Assembly: GCF_004571195.1 (NCBI RefSeq)
Contig: NZ_CP038271.1
Span: 372,001 to 436,000, forward strand
Length of the DNA: 64,000 nucleotides
Source of the DNA: Legionella geestiana
GTDB taxonomy: Bacteria; Pseudomonadota; Gammaproteobacteria; Legionellales; Legionellaceae
Reading direction: 5' to 3'
Part shown: one piece after another, positions 35,930 through 44,228 of the stretch
How positions within the stretch are numbered: the first letter of the stretch is position 1
How the letters are laid out: each line of letters starts with the position of its first letter
Program-made: the position numbers and the translations under genes
Notes under the pieces: generated by a model
Database searches by the model: none
What the model was told of the DNA's origin: nothing
The model's input: only the letters and a program-made list of their open reading frames with translations

Positions 35930-37044
35930 AAGACCGCTTCAACCGCCCGGTTTATCGCTTCAGCACGCGTGCGCTGCAGCTTGATTACCCGCTGCTCATG
36001 CTGCTGCTTGGGCTTGTTTCCGTGGGATTACTGATTCTCTACAGCGCCTCCAATGAAAACCACGGAATGCTGATGCGCCAGGGATTTCGTCTGCTGTTTG
36101 CCTTTATGATAATGGCGGGTTTTGCCATGATTCCCCCGCATAAATACAAAATCTGGACACCCTGGATTTTTGCCACTGGCTTTGCCCTGCTCATCGCGGT
36201 GATGCTTATGGGAAAAATCGGCAAGGGAGCGCAACGCTGGCTGGATTTAGGCGTTTTTCGATTTCAACCCTCTGAAATCATGAAGCTTGCCGTGCCGATG
36301 ATGGTGAGCTGGTATTTCGACCGCCACCCGGGCCCCATGTGCACAAAATCACTGCTCATTGCCGGTATTATACTATTTTTGCCTGCTCTGCTTATCGCAA
36401 GACAACCCGATTTGGGGACGGCCATCATGGTAGCTTCCTCAGGTTTGTGTGTGGTGTTCATGGCAGGGATATCCATACGGCTGCTGGTAGTCACCGCAAG
36501 CCTCATCTGCCTTGGTGCGCCTCTGTTGTGGCATGTGATGCACGATTATCAGAAGCAGCGTATTCTAATGCTGCTCGACCCCGAGCAGGATCCGCTGGGG
36601 GCTGGATACCATATCATCCAGTCAAAAATTGCCATCGGCTCCGGGGGAACGTTTGGCAAGGGCTGGCTTGAAGGCAGTCAGTCGCACCTGAATTTTCTGC
36701 CCGAACACGCCACCGATTTTATTTTTGCCGTAAGCGGGGAAGAGTTTGGTTTTGTCGGCAGTCTGCTGCTGCTTTTTTTAATCGTACTGGTTGCCCTGCG
36801 CGGTCTCTACATTGCCGCGAACGCGCAGACCACCTTCACCCGACTGCTCGCCGCCAGCCTTTCCATGAGCTTTTTTCTCTCAGCCTTTGTCAACATCGGC
36901 ATGGTGATGGGGATTTTACCAGTGGTCGGCATCCCGCTGCCGCTGGTAAGTTATGGCGGCACGGCGATGGTGACCTTTCTCGCGGGCTTTGGCATCATCA
37001 TGTCGATAGGACAGCATCGGATTCTTTTTGACAGAAAATTTTAA
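35926..37044 (+). CDS. mrdB: Rod-shape SEDS glycosyltransferase RodA
   Basis: SEDS-family peptidoglycan polymerase of 372 residues with about ten membrane segments. Signatures include [30 protein letters not shown], a large loop with [18 protein letters not shown] and HATDFIFAV, and the terminal [16 protein letters not shown]. It pairs with PBP2 encoded just upstream. The last 47 bases overlap the convergent rnhB gene. Confidence 0.96.
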   Translation: MKDRFNRPVYRFSTRALQLDYPLLMLLLGLVSVGLLILYSASNENHGMLMRQGFRLLFAFMIMAGFAMIPPHKYKIWTPWIFATGFALLIAVMLMGKIGKGAQRWLDLGVFRFQPSEIMKLAVPMMVSWYFDRHPGPMCTKSLLIAGIILFLPALLIARQPDLGTAIMVASSGLCVVFMAGISIRLLVVTASLICLGAPLLWHVMHDYQKQRILMLLDPEQDPLGAGYHIIQSKIAIGSGGTFGKGWLEGSQSHLNFLPEHATDFIFAVSGEEFGFVGSLLLLFLIVLVALRGLYIAANAQTTFTRLLAASLSMSFFLSAFVNIGMVMGILPVVGIPLPLVSYGGTAMVTFLAGFGIIMSIGQHRILFDRKF

Positions 37045-37582
37045 CAGGCCCGTAACTGCGCCGATGGATGGGACACGGGCCGAGTGTGCGTAAGGCCTCG
37101 CGGTGCATGGCAACGGGATACCCCTTGTGCTTTGCAAAACCGTAACCCGGATAAAGCGCGTCCATGGCGAGCATTTCCTCATCCCGCACCACTTTTGCAA
37201 GTATGGAGGCCGCGGCAATCGCCGGATGCAGCCTGTCTCCCCCCACAAGCGCACGCGCCGGGATAGCAAGCTTCGGCACATAAAGGCCATCGACTATAAC
37301 ACTCTGAGGTGCAACCGGTAGTCCGAGGACTGCGCGCTGCATGGCGAGCAGTGTCGCGTGGTGAATGTTCAGCGCATCGATTTCTTCAACTTCAGCGCGT
37401 CCAATGGCGAAAGCAATGGCCTCAGTCTGAATACGCGTAAAAAGTATCTGCCGTTTTTTATCGCTCAGCGCTTTTGAATCAGTAACTCCTTCAATGGGTT
37501 CACGCAAAATCACCGCAGCCGCAACAACTGGCCCTGCCAGTGGACCGCGCCCGGCTTCATCAACACCCGCTTCCATATTCAT
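36998..37582 (-). CDS. rnhB: Ribonuclease HII
   Basis: Enzyme of 194 residues cutting RNA-DNA hybrids and misincorporated ribonucleotides. The start [19 protein letters not shown] contains the catalytic Asp-Glu pair. [11 protein letters not shown] and [16 protein letters not shown] follow. Two starts are possible, ATG at 37582 or 37576. Its 3' end runs 47 bases into mrdB on the other strand. The protein end beyond [11 protein letters not shown] looks non-essential. Confidence 0.95.
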   Translation of the reverse strand: MNMEAGVDEAGRGPLAGPVVAAAVILREPIEGVTDSKALSDKKRQILFTRIQTEAIAFAIGRAEVEEIDALNIHHATLLAMQRAVLGLPVAPQSVIVDGLYVPKLAIPARALVGGDRLHPAIAAASILAKVVRDEEMLAMDALYPGYGFAKHKGYPVAMHREALRTLGPCPIHRRSYGPVKIFCQKESDAVLST

Positions 37583-37701
37583 TGTTTAACCCTTTTGTGA
37601 GACGGCATTGTGCCAAATCCAGCCGGCGGATGGTATCGGATTTGATTTATTCTGGCAAAAATGCGATTCTTTGCGTTTGTTTTCGCACCGATTTTGAACA
37701 C

Positions 37702-38697
37702 ATGTCAGAAAAACACTTACGCTGCGGGGTCATCGGCACCGGCTATCTTGGTCGCTTTCATGCCCAGAAATACCAGTTACTCGAAAACGCGCACCTTGTC
37801 GCTGTCTGTGATACCGATGCCGCGGCCGTTGGACGCGTTGCTGAAGAACTTGGGGTCAGTGCCTTTACTGATATTCAAGCGCTCTTCGGAAAAGTAGACG
37901 CTGTGAGCATTGCCGCGACTACCAGGGCGCATTTCAGCATTGCCAAAGCCTGCCTTGAAGCCGGTATCCATGTACTCATCGAAAAGCCGATGACTACGAC
38001 CGTTCAAGAAGCCGATACACTGATTGCGCTTGCCAGAGCACGTGGCCTCAAACTGCAGGTGGGCCATCTTGAGCGCTTTAACGCGGCACGCCTTGCGGTC
38101 GAGCCCTACCTTAAAAACCCACTTTTTATTGAATCGCAGCGCATTGCTCCCTTCACCCCACGGGGTACGGATGTCAATGTCATTCTTGATGTCATGATTC
38201 ACGACATCGATATGATTCTTTCCATGGTCAAAAGCCCGGTGGCTCACATAGACGCTCAGGGCGCGCCCGTGCTGACAAACGACCCCGATATCGCCAGTGC
38301 CCGCCTGACTTTTGCCAATGGTGCGGTCGCCAACGTTACGGCGAGCCGTATCAGTTTCAAAACAGTGCGTAAGACACGTATTTTTCAGCCGGATTCTTAT
38401 CTTTCCATCGATTTTCAAAACAAGCAGTTTGCGGTGTTTCATAAGGGCGAGGGCGAGATGTTTCCCGGCATCCCGGAAATTATCCGCCACGAGTCCGTGT
38501 TTGAAAAAGGCGATTCGCTGCTTGAGGAAATACGCGCCTTTACCCGCTGCATTCTTGATGACACAACACCGCTCGTTACCGGCGAGGATGGACGCGATGC
38601 ACTCGCGACAGCGGAAACCATATCCCAGATGATTCGCAAAAATCTGGAAGCCCATGAGGCGCGTGCACGTGAAGCACATCGTACTGATAGCCGGTGA
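37702..38697 (+). CDS. Gfo/Idh/MocA oxidoreductase, possible UDP-GlcNAc 3-dehydrogenase (GnnA-like)
   Basis: NAD(P)-dependent sugar oxidoreductase of 331 residues. The Rossmann motif GVIGTGYLGRFHAQ is at residues 9-22 and the conserved EKP at residues 94-96 (HVLIEKPMTT). A substrate-site DVMIHDIDMIL follows near residue 170. It overlaps lpxB by 44 bases, so it is bound to lipid A synthesis. In Acidithiobacillus the family member GnnA, which oxidises UDP-GlcNAc at C3, is encoded beside lpx genes, and Legionella lipid A contains 2,3-diamino-glucose. GnnA is therefore my preferred reading, but no gnnB-like aminotransferase is adjacent. Start chosen at MSEKHLRCG. Confidence 0.85.
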   Translation: MSEKHLRCGVIGTGYLGRFHAQKYQLLENAHLVAVCDTDAAAVGRVAEELGVSAFTDIQALFGKVDAVSIAATTRAHFSIAKACLEAGIHVLIEKPMTTTVQEADTLIALARARGLKLQVGHLERFNAARLAVEPYLKNPLFIESQRIAPFTPRGTDVNVILDVMIHDIDMILSMVKSPVAHIDAQGAPVLTNDPDIASARLTFANGAVANVTASRISFKTVRKTRIFQPDSYLSIDFQNKQFAVFHKGEGEMFPGIPEIIRHESVFEKGDSLLEEIRAFTRCILDDTTPLVTGEDGRDALATAETISQMIRKNLEAHEARAREAHRTDSR

Positions 38698-39802
38698 AGA
38701 ATCGGGCGATGCCCACGCTGCAGCGCTGGTGCGCGCACTTTCGGGTAAAGGCGAATTCACCTTTACCGGCATTGGCGGCAAACACATGCAGGAAGCGGGT
38801 GTCACGCTGCTCAGTGATTTAGCGCGCCACGGGGTTACGGGTTTGACCGAAGTGCTGCGCCACGCCCGCACCATTCACAAGGCGTTTAGAAGCGTACAAA
38901 AATGGCTTCGCGAAAACCCGCCCGATTTGCTGATTCTCGTTGACTACCCGGGCTTTAACCTGCGACTGGCGCGCTTTGCCAAACACACACTTGGGCTTCG
39001 CATCCTTTACTACATCAGCCCGCAGATATGGGCCTGGAAGGCCGGGCGGCTCAAAACCATTCAGGCGTGTGTCGATCACATGGCCGTTATTCTGCCCTTT
39101 GAAAAAACGCTTTATGAAAGCGCCGGCGTGCCAGTCACCTATGTGGGTCATCCGCTCCTTGAGAAAGTCACACCCTGTGACACCCCGGAGGCAACGCGGC
39201 AATCCCTGGGCCTGCCGCTAAACGCTCCTCTTCTGGCACTCCTTCCGGGAAGCCGCATTCAGGAGGTGGAGCGCCACCTCCCGGTCATGCGCGATGCCTT
39301 TTTGCGACTGCGAAAGCGCTTTCCAGATTTGGAAGCCGTTATTCCGATAGCGCGAACGCTGGAGCGTTCGTTTGTGGAAGCGTTCTTTACGGATGCCACA
39401 CTGCCGGTTCACTTTATAAACGGCGAAGCACTGGCAGTGGCGGGATGCAGTGACGCCATTGCCGTGGCTTCCGGCACCGCGTCCCTTGAATGCGCGCTTT
39501 TACAAAAGCCGATGTGCATCATCTATAAGGTGTCTCTGTTAACGAGCATGGTCGCCGCCAAAGTCATGCGTGTAAAATACCTGGGGCTCTGCAATCTGCT
39601 TGAAGGCGGCATGATAGTGCCGGAACTGCTGCAATACGACTGTAATGCACCCGCGCTCGCTGAGGTCCTCGGTACATTGCTTAAAGACCAAAGTGCGCGC
39701 GCGCGTATGGTGCAGCGACTTACCAGGATGCGCGAGCGCCTCACAACCGATAAGGCCGACAAAGGTTTACCGGAGCTGGTGTTAGAACTGCTTGAAGCGT
39801 GA
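38654..39802 (+). CDS. lpxB: Lipid-A-disaccharide synthase
   Basis: Glycosyltransferase of 382 residues joining UDP-diacyl-sugar and lipid X into the lipid A disaccharide at the inner membrane. Family motifs are AGEESGDAHAAALV, ILVDYPGFNLRLA, YYISPQIWAWK, LLPGSRIQEVERHLP and VASGTASLECAL. The ATG at 38654 and a GTG at 38669 (VKHIVLIAG) are both possible starts. It overlaps the oxidoreductase gene by 44 bases. The dinucleotide after its stop enters the repeat array. Confidence 0.95.
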   Translation: MRRVHVKHIVLIAGEESGDAHAAALVRALSGKGEFTFTGIGGKHMQEAGVTLLSDLARHGVTGLTEVLRHARTIHKAFRSVQKWLRENPPDLLILVDYPGFNLRLARFAKHTLGLRILYYISPQIWAWKAGRLKTIQACVDHMAVILPFEKTLYESAGVPVTYVGHPLLEKVTPCDTPEATRQSLGLPLNAPLLALLPGSRIQEVERHLPVMRDAFLRLRKRFPDLEAVIPIARTLERSFVEAFFTDATLPVHFINGEALAVAGCSDAIAVASGTASLECALLQKPMCIIYKVSLLTSMVAAKVMRVKYLGLCNLLEGGMIVPELLQYDCNAPALAEVLGTLLKDQSARARMVQRLTRMRERLTTDKADKGLPELVLELLEA

Positions 39803-40217
39803 CACAACCCTTGTCATTCACATGCCGGCGGGAATCCATCCCGACACCGGCACGGTGCCAAATCAGGAATGGGTCCCCGCCTTCGCGGGGAGGACAGGCT
39901 GGGGGGTGCGCAGGCTTTTGGCGTGACACAACCCTTGTCATTTCCGCGCAGGCGCTGAGGAATCCATCCCGACACCGGCACAGTGTCAAATCAGGAATGG
40001 GTCCCCGCCTGCGCGGGGAGGACAGGCCGGGGGGTGCACGGGCTTTTGGCGTGATACAACCCTTGTCATTCCTGCGCAGGCGGAATCCATCCCGACACCG
40101 GCACGGTGCCAAATCAGGAATGGGTCCCCCTGCCTTCGCGGGACGACAGGCCGGGGGGTGCACGGGCTTTTGGCGTGACACAACCCTTGTGCCTTCGCGG
40201 GGACGACAAGGGTGGGA
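39800..40217. repeat. Tandem repeat array, about 125-bp unit, 3.3 copies
   Basis: Copies begin with TGACACAACCCTTGT or close variants at 39800, 39924, 40052 and 40176, giving periods of 124, 128 and 124 bases. Each full unit holds a GC-rich segment related to CCCGCCTTCGCGGGG, then ATCCCGACACCGGCAC and CCGGGGGGTGCACGGGC-like ends. The last copy is cut short and deleted internally. The array directly follows lpxB. Frames inside it read through because the period is partly in frame, but no start or coding signature supports a protein. Confidence 0.88.
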
Positions 40218-40247
40218 CATCAAGTCTCACCGTCGATTGACAAATAC

Positions 40248-40270
40248 GTCCTAAATATGTCCTAAATATG
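40248..40270. promoter_or_regulatory. Tandem 11-bp direct repeat, PmrA-like box
   Basis: GTCCTAAATAT occurs twice in tandem (40248-40258 and 40259-40269), 24 bases before the -35 element of the next gene. Read as CTAAATATG-N2-CTAAATATG it has the 11-bp spacing of the Legionella PmrA consensus, as I recall it cTTAATatT-N2-cTTAATatT, with two mismatches per half. PmrA activates many Dot/Icm effector genes. The assignment is inference. Confidence 0.5.
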
Positions 40271-40293
40271 TACCAAATTGATTGAACCAAATC

Positions 40294-40322
40294 TTGACGG
40301 TCATCCCTTAAAAAGATATGAT
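40294..40322 (+). promoter_or_regulatory. Sigma-70-type promoter of the membrane protein gene
   Basis: TTGACG at 40294-40299 and TATGAT at 40317-40322 are separated by exactly 17 bases. Transcription would start near 40329. This excludes the ATGs at 40318 and 40321 as translation starts and supports the ATG at 40360. Confidence 0.75.
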
Positions 40323-40359
40323 GGCCACAATTTTATCAATCTGTTCGGAGCGTTCGCTG

Positions 40360-41742
40360 ATGTTCCCAATGAGCCGTAAAAAGTCATTTTTAGAAAATCT
40401 GAAAGAAATCCTGATATATACCTTTCCCGCTGATGGTCACGACCCAATTACCCATCGTTTGAACAATGAAACATATAGCCTCGAGCACCTTTCCAAAGAA
40501 TACATTAAAGAGGGGGTGCAGGTAATCACTGCGGATAAAGAGCGAGCAGAGGCCTTTATACGCGACCCGCTTACCATCTACACCTCCGTGCTCGGACTGC
40601 CAAACCGCGCTGAAGAAAATACTCTGGAAACTTTGAATGGTAATGATACAGTTACCACCTTCACACAATCCGGCTGGAACCTGCTGCGCCGATTTACGGG
40701 TTACAGCAGGAGCGCGGAACTGTCTGCCAAAATCTTCATCGTGCCTTTTTTTACCCTGCTAAACCTTGCCGCCACGCCGTTTCGCTTCTTGACTCGTGTA
40801 GTAACACTCTTTACAGAGGTACTTCCCGCCATTCTGCTGATGCTGGTGCAAACAAAGGTATTTTCACCGCTTTGGAAAAAAACGAACGACCAGTACGATG
40901 AAGAAAATTACGCCAGCATGCTGGGCTACGGATTCTTGACAGCAGCGGCCCTGCCTTTGCTGGGCGCAAGTTACATAGTCTGGTTTTATGGACGCTGCGC
41001 CACATCACCGGTGCAGGCGGTCCGCGAATCATGGCACACCGGTAGCAAAAGTTATGGGTTTATCGGGGGAGTCGTACTCTCACTGCTCACCATCACAAAC
41101 ATCATGGCGCTTTACGCAGTGCTTGCACCGCTGACCGTCAAGTTCCTGTCGCTTCAGGTGCTGCCGTGGGTTGCAACCCATGCTCCTGCAGGAGCTGCCG
41201 GGCTTTTAAAACCCATCTTCACCACTCTCGGCCCCATTTTCAACGCTTTAGGAAAAGCCGGATTAGCCCTTGCAAGCCATTTCTCAGTGCTTTGCAACAT
41301 CCCAGGCGTCACCGCCATCATGGCCGTAATGCCGGAAATGGTAGGAATTGGGTTTATCACCGGCATTCTCACCAGCACAGCCGGCCCCATCCTCGGGTAC
41401 CTCGAAAACATTTTTGTAGAGAATTTCTGGTACCGTAAGCCTTTTGGTACAGCTCAGGAGTCTATTACTGATGTGGATGTTGATTATGAGAGTGAGTCTG
41501 ACTTGAGACGTGATGATACTATTACTAATGATGAGTCACCTGCCAAACTTCGGTCGATACCGGGCGATAACTTCCACTACTCCCCTGGTGGAACGATGTT
41601 CGGTGCAGCTCACTCGCCAATCAGGTCAGACGCTGACAGTTCCTTAAAAGAATCTGTTTCACATAACTCGAATTCTGACAGCTCCAATGATTACGAATGG
41701 TCGACCAATGATGACTCTGATATAGAATCGGCCTTTAAGTAA
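40360..41742 (+). CDS. Large membrane protein with acidic C-terminal tail, effector candidate
   Basis: Protein of about 460 residues not assigned to a known family. A soluble N-terminal part of roughly 110 residues is followed by five or more hydrophobic segments between about residues 125 and 360 (for example FIVPFFTLLNLAATPFRFL, GGVVLSLLTITNIMALYAV, GFITGILTSTAGPILGYL). The last 90 residues are hydrophilic and rich in Ser, Asp and Glu, ending NDDSDIESAFK. GGAG lies nine bases before the ATG at 40360, and a clear promoter with a PmrA-like box lies upstream. A membrane core with an acidic, disordered C-terminus suits a Dot/Icm substrate, but no translocation signal is proven. Confidence 0.7.
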   Translation: MFPMSRKKSFLENLKEILIYTFPADGHDPITHRLNNETYSLEHLSKEYIKEGVQVITADKERAEAFIRDPLTIYTSVLGLPNRAEENTLETLNGNDTVTTFTQSGWNLLRRFTGYSRSAELSAKIFIVPFFTLLNLAATPFRFLTRVVTLFTEVLPAILLMLVQTKVFSPLWKKTNDQYDEENYASMLGYGFLTAAALPLLGASYIVWFYGRCATSPVQAVRESWHTGSKSYGFIGGVVLSLLTITNIMALYAVLAPLTVKFLSLQVLPWVATHAPAGAAGLLKPIFTTLGPIFNALGKAGLALASHFSVLCNIPGVTAIMAVMPEMVGIGFITGILTSTAGPILGYLENIFVENFWYRKPFGTAQESITDVDVDYESESDLRRDDTITNDESPAKLRSIPGDNFHYSPGGTMFGAAHSPIRSDADSSLKESVSHNSNSDSSNDYEWSTNDDSDIESAFK

Positions 41743-41758
41743 TAAAACCATTTCCCTG

Positions 41759-41788
41759 AACGCCGGGTCTCGCCCGGCGTTTTTTTTG
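41759..41788 (+). terminator. Rho-independent terminator after the membrane protein gene
   Basis: AACGCCGGG and CCCGGCGTT form a strong stem around a short loop, followed by a run of eight T. A close variant of this terminator recurs at 42242, as part of the fis-locus duplication. Confidence 0.9.
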
Positions 41789-41838
41789 ATATACCCGCTG
41801 ATTACATCCTCATCATGCCCCTGCGAGGTGATACTAGT

Positions 41839-41863
41839 TTATCAATAACGCTTGATGTAAAAT
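41839..41863 (+). promoter_or_regulatory. Conserved promoter-like block, copy 1
   Basis: A 25-base block, TTATCAATAACGCTTGATGT followed by AAAAT, precedes the truncated fis paralogue. The same block with four changes lies at 42347-42371 before the full fis gene, where the -10-like TACAAT ends it. Conservation between the copies points to a shared control element. Confidence 0.5.
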
Positions 41864-41924
41864 AACCCTTGATGTGAAATGTTTTTTCATATCGAGTTTA
41901 TGATATAAAATTAAGGTGATTTCG

Positions 41925-42206
41925 ATGCAAAAAGATGATGAAAACGACACGCTGGTTGAGGAGACGTATTTAAGGATACGCGAATATCTCGCTGAAAAAG
42001 CTGAAAAAAAAGAGCCTACGGTTGATATGTACGATATGATTGTGCTTGAAAAAGGGAAAACACCCATCACTATCCATGTTAAATTATTAGATTTGCTCAA
42101 ATCAACACTTCATTCGGCAAAACCGCGAATCCATGAGCCTCTTACGAATGAAGCGCTCGGTAGCAGCGAAGACCAACCATCGGCAGGTATTCATTATCAG
42201 AAGTAG
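41925..42206 (+). CDS. Fis paralogue lacking the DNA-binding domain
   Basis: Protein of 93 residues. Residues about 10-50 align with the N-terminal dimerisation half of the Fis protein encoded next door: YLAEKAEKKEPTVDMYDMIV against FLAENKGKNIVDLYDMIL. The remaining part (LLDLLKSTLHSAKPRIHEPL and beyond) shows no trace of the Fis helix-turn-helix GNQLQAARMLGISRGTIRKK. AAGG precedes the ATG at 41925. The preceding terminator and promoter-like block are also duplicated. It may form mixed dimers with Fis and weaken DNA binding, or be a decaying copy. Confidence 0.7.
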   Translation: MQKDDENDTLVEETYLRIREYLAEKAEKKEPTVDMYDMIVLEKGKTPITIHVKLLDLLKSTLHSAKPRIHEPLTNEALGSSEDQPSAGIHYQK

Positions 42207-42241
42207 TATCTGACGCTCGCTCTAAACGAATACCCGCTCTC

Positions 42242-42270
42242 AACGCCGGGTCTCATCCGGCGTTATTTTA
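42242..42270 (+). terminator. Terminator after the truncated fis paralogue
   Basis: AACGCCGG at 42242-42249 pairs with CCGGCGTT at 42257-42264, followed by ATTTTA. It is a diverged copy of the terminator at 41759. Confidence 0.75.
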
Positions 42271-42346
42271 CACATCCGCTGATTGCCCCCTCATTCTTTG
42301 TATCGGTACAATGTACGTCATTATGTCCCTGCGTTGAGACGCTGGA

Positions 42347-42371
42347 TTATCGATAAGGCTTGATGTACAAT
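42347..42371 (+). promoter_or_regulatory. Conserved promoter-like block, copy 2, before fis
   Basis: TTATCGATAAGGCTTGATGT followed by ACAAT matches the block before the truncated paralogue at 21 of 25 positions. TACAAT at its end is a plausible -10 element for fis. A good -35 is not visible. Confidence 0.5.
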
Positions 42372-42441
42372 ATTTTTTGCTGTCCGTGCAAAACGGATGA
42401 GCATTTGGAGCTTGTGATTTAACCAAAATAAGGAAGTTACG

Positions 42442-42738
42442 ATGAATGCCGTTGAAACACCGAACATGCTGCACGCTGTCAAGCAGGAGCAGGGCCTGCA
42501 AGAGCTGGTGTATTCCCTGGTAACCCGATTTCTGGCTGAAAACAAAGGAAAAAACATTGTCGATTTATATGACATGATTCTTTCTGAAGTAGAGCCCCCG
42601 CTTTTGCAGGCTGTCATGGAAAAACGCCGTGGCAATCAGCTGCAGGCTGCAAGAATGCTGGGTATCAGCCGTGGTACCATTCGCAAAAAGCTGCAACGCT
42701 ACTTCGGCACCCGCTATTTCCGTCTTACTGACGAGTAA
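42442..42738 (+). CDS. fis: Fis-family nucleoid protein
   Basis: DNA-bending regulator of 98 residues. The dimerisation half (LVTRFLAENKGKNIVDLYDM) and the C-terminal helix-turn-helix (GNQLQAARMLGISRGTIRKK, then LQRYFGTRYFR) are both complete. AAGGAAG precedes the ATG by six bases. Legionella species carry several fis genes that govern growth-phase control and repress some effector genes. No dusB gene precedes it, unlike enterobacterial fis. Confidence 0.93.
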   Translation: MNAVETPNMLHAVKQEQGLQELVYSLVTRFLAENKGKNIVDLYDMILSEVEPPLLQAVMEKRRGNQLQAARMLGISRGTIRKKLQRYFGTRYFRLTDE

Positions 42739-42746
42739 ATTGCATC

Positions 42747-42774
42747 CATGCGGCGGATATCCGCCGCATGTTTT
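42747..42774 (+). terminator. Terminator after fis
   Basis: A perfect 24-base palindrome (CATGCGGCGGAT and its complement) is followed by TTTT. Confidence 0.85.
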
Positions 42775-42814
42775 CCCATCCACACCGCGGAAACGCAGGG
42801 GAGCCACCTGAACG

Positions 42815-44110
42815 ATGGTCAAAAAATCATTGCATTCCCCGGATACTGTTTCTTCGCATCAAAGGTTTCTCCCCTGGATAGTCTGGGGGCTTGGTTGCCT
42901 CTTTTATTTCTACGAATTTTTACTACAGGTTTCGCCCGGCGTGATGAGCAATGAGCTCATGCGCGACTTTTCCGTTACGGGTCAGGCGCTTGGCATGCTT
43001 TCTGCCGTTTACTTTTATTCCTATGCCGCCATGCAGCTGCCGGGTGGCGTCCTCATGGACTATTACGGCCCTCACCGCCTCTTAACCCTTGCAACCTTTG
43101 TATGCGCCGTCAGTACCATTGCGTTTGGGCTGACAGAAAGTTACTTAATGGCCTGTCTCGCGCGCTTTATGGTGGGCTTTGGCTCGGCTTTCGCCGCTGT
43201 GGGCGCCATGAAGCTTGCCGCCAACTGGTTTCCGGCAAGCCGCTTTGCACTTCTTACAGGAATGATGGTGACGATTGGCATGCTGGGTGCCATCGGTGGT
43301 GAAACCCCGCTCGCACTCCTGATTGACGCGGTTGGCTGGCGCAGGAGCATGGTGTGGATGGGAAGTGCCGGACTTGGGCTGGCACTGCTCATATGGCTTA
43401 TTGCCAAGGATGCGCCGAGCGCGCGCAAGGTAGTTCAACGCGCGGCTGGCGACCCGCCTCTGGCTGCAAGCCTTTTAAAACTCCTCAGTAACACCCAGCT
43501 CTGGCTTGTGGCCATTTACGGAGGACTGATGTACCTCGTTACACCAGTCTTTTGCGGGCTTTGGGGCGTGCAGTTTTTAATGTTTCGCATGCACATTCCC
43601 AAAACCGCAGCGGCGGGTGCTGTTTCGCTCGTTTTTGTGGGATGGGCCATTGCCGCACCACTTTGGGGGGCTTTTTCGAACCACATCGGGCGGCGAAAAC
43701 CCCCTCTCTGGATTGGCAACATCGGCGCGCTCATCTGCTGCCTGCTGTTTATTTACGCACCCATTGAATCGCTGTTTCTGATACAGTGCCTCCTGCTCTT
43801 TTTCGGCATTTTTTCCGCGGGCTTTCTGCCATCGTTTGCGCTTGCCAAAGAACTGTGCGACCGCCGCTATGTCGCAACCGGACTCAGTTTCATGAACATG
43901 ATGAACATGCTCGGCATCGCTCTCGTGCAACCCCTCACCGGTTTTGTGCTTGATGCCCTCTGGACCGGCGAAATGTTGGACGGGGTCCGGGTCTATCCAC
44001 TTTCTGCCTACCACATGGCACTTTCGCTGCTGCCGCTTGGCATGATGGTTTCTCTCCTGATTCTCCCACGCATTCACGAAACCCACTGCCACCAGGTGGA
44101 GCATTCTTAG
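42815..44110 (+). CDS. Major facilitator superfamily transporter
   Basis: Inner-membrane transporter of 431 residues with 12 predicted hydrophobic segments. MFS signatures include GGVLMDYYGPHRLL in the loop between helices 2 and 3, MVGFGSAFAAVGAMKLAANW and, in the second half, FSNHIGRRKPPLWIGN. Legionella Pht-type transporters for amino acids and nucleosides share this family, but the substrate cannot be read from sequence. It begins 40 bases after the fis terminator and precedes miaB with a separate promoter region. Confidence 0.9.
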   Translation: MVKKSLHSPDTVSSHQRFLPWIVWGLGCLFYFYEFLLQVSPGVMSNELMRDFSVTGQALGMLSAVYFYSYAAMQLPGGVLMDYYGPHRLLTLATFVCAVSTIAFGLTESYLMACLARFMVGFGSAFAAVGAMKLAANWFPASRFALLTGMMVTIGMLGAIGGETPLALLIDAVGWRRSMVWMGSAGLGLALLIWLIAKDAPSARKVVQRAAGDPPLAASLLKLLSNTQLWLVAIYGGLMYLVTPVFCGLWGVQFLMFRMHIPKTAAAGAVSLVFVGWAIAAPLWGAFSNHIGRRKPPLWIGNIGALICCLLFIYAPIESLFLIQCLLLFFGIFSAGFLPSFALAKELCDRRYVATGLSFMNMMNMLGIALVQPLTGFVLDALWTGEMLDGVRVYPLSAYHMALSLLPLGMMVSLLILPRIHETHCHQVEHS

Positions 44111-44228
44111 GGCATGTCCTCATTCTATTGACTATTTGTGTATCAGAGAAACCAGACAGATGCCATAAAACCAGACTTCTGCTACAATGCGCGCACCGGG
44201 CGAGCCTCCAGTTTTTCAAGGTACAACC

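Noticed and set aside
37540-37701. Upstream extension of the Gfo/Idh oxidoreductase
   Set aside because: Overlaps the rnhB 5' end and has no conserved residues; the Rossmann motif begins directly after MSEKHLRCG at 37702.
39986-40183. Open frames within the tandem repeat array reading RAGGDPFLIWHRAGVGMDS
   Set aside because: They are translations of the repeat unit on both strands, with no ribosome site and no family; frames stay open because of GC-rich periodicity.
39800-40217. Possible CRISPR array
   Set aside because: Units are about 125 bp, nearly identical throughout, with no short repeat/spacer alternation and no cas genes.
40318-40362. Start of the large membrane protein at ATG 40318 or 40321
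   Set aside because: These lie in the -10 element and before the predicted transcript start; the ATG at 40360 has GGAG nine bases upstream.
42815-44110. Naming the MFS transporter as a specific Pht protein
   Set aside because: Family membership is clear but no substrate-specific signature is visible by eye.
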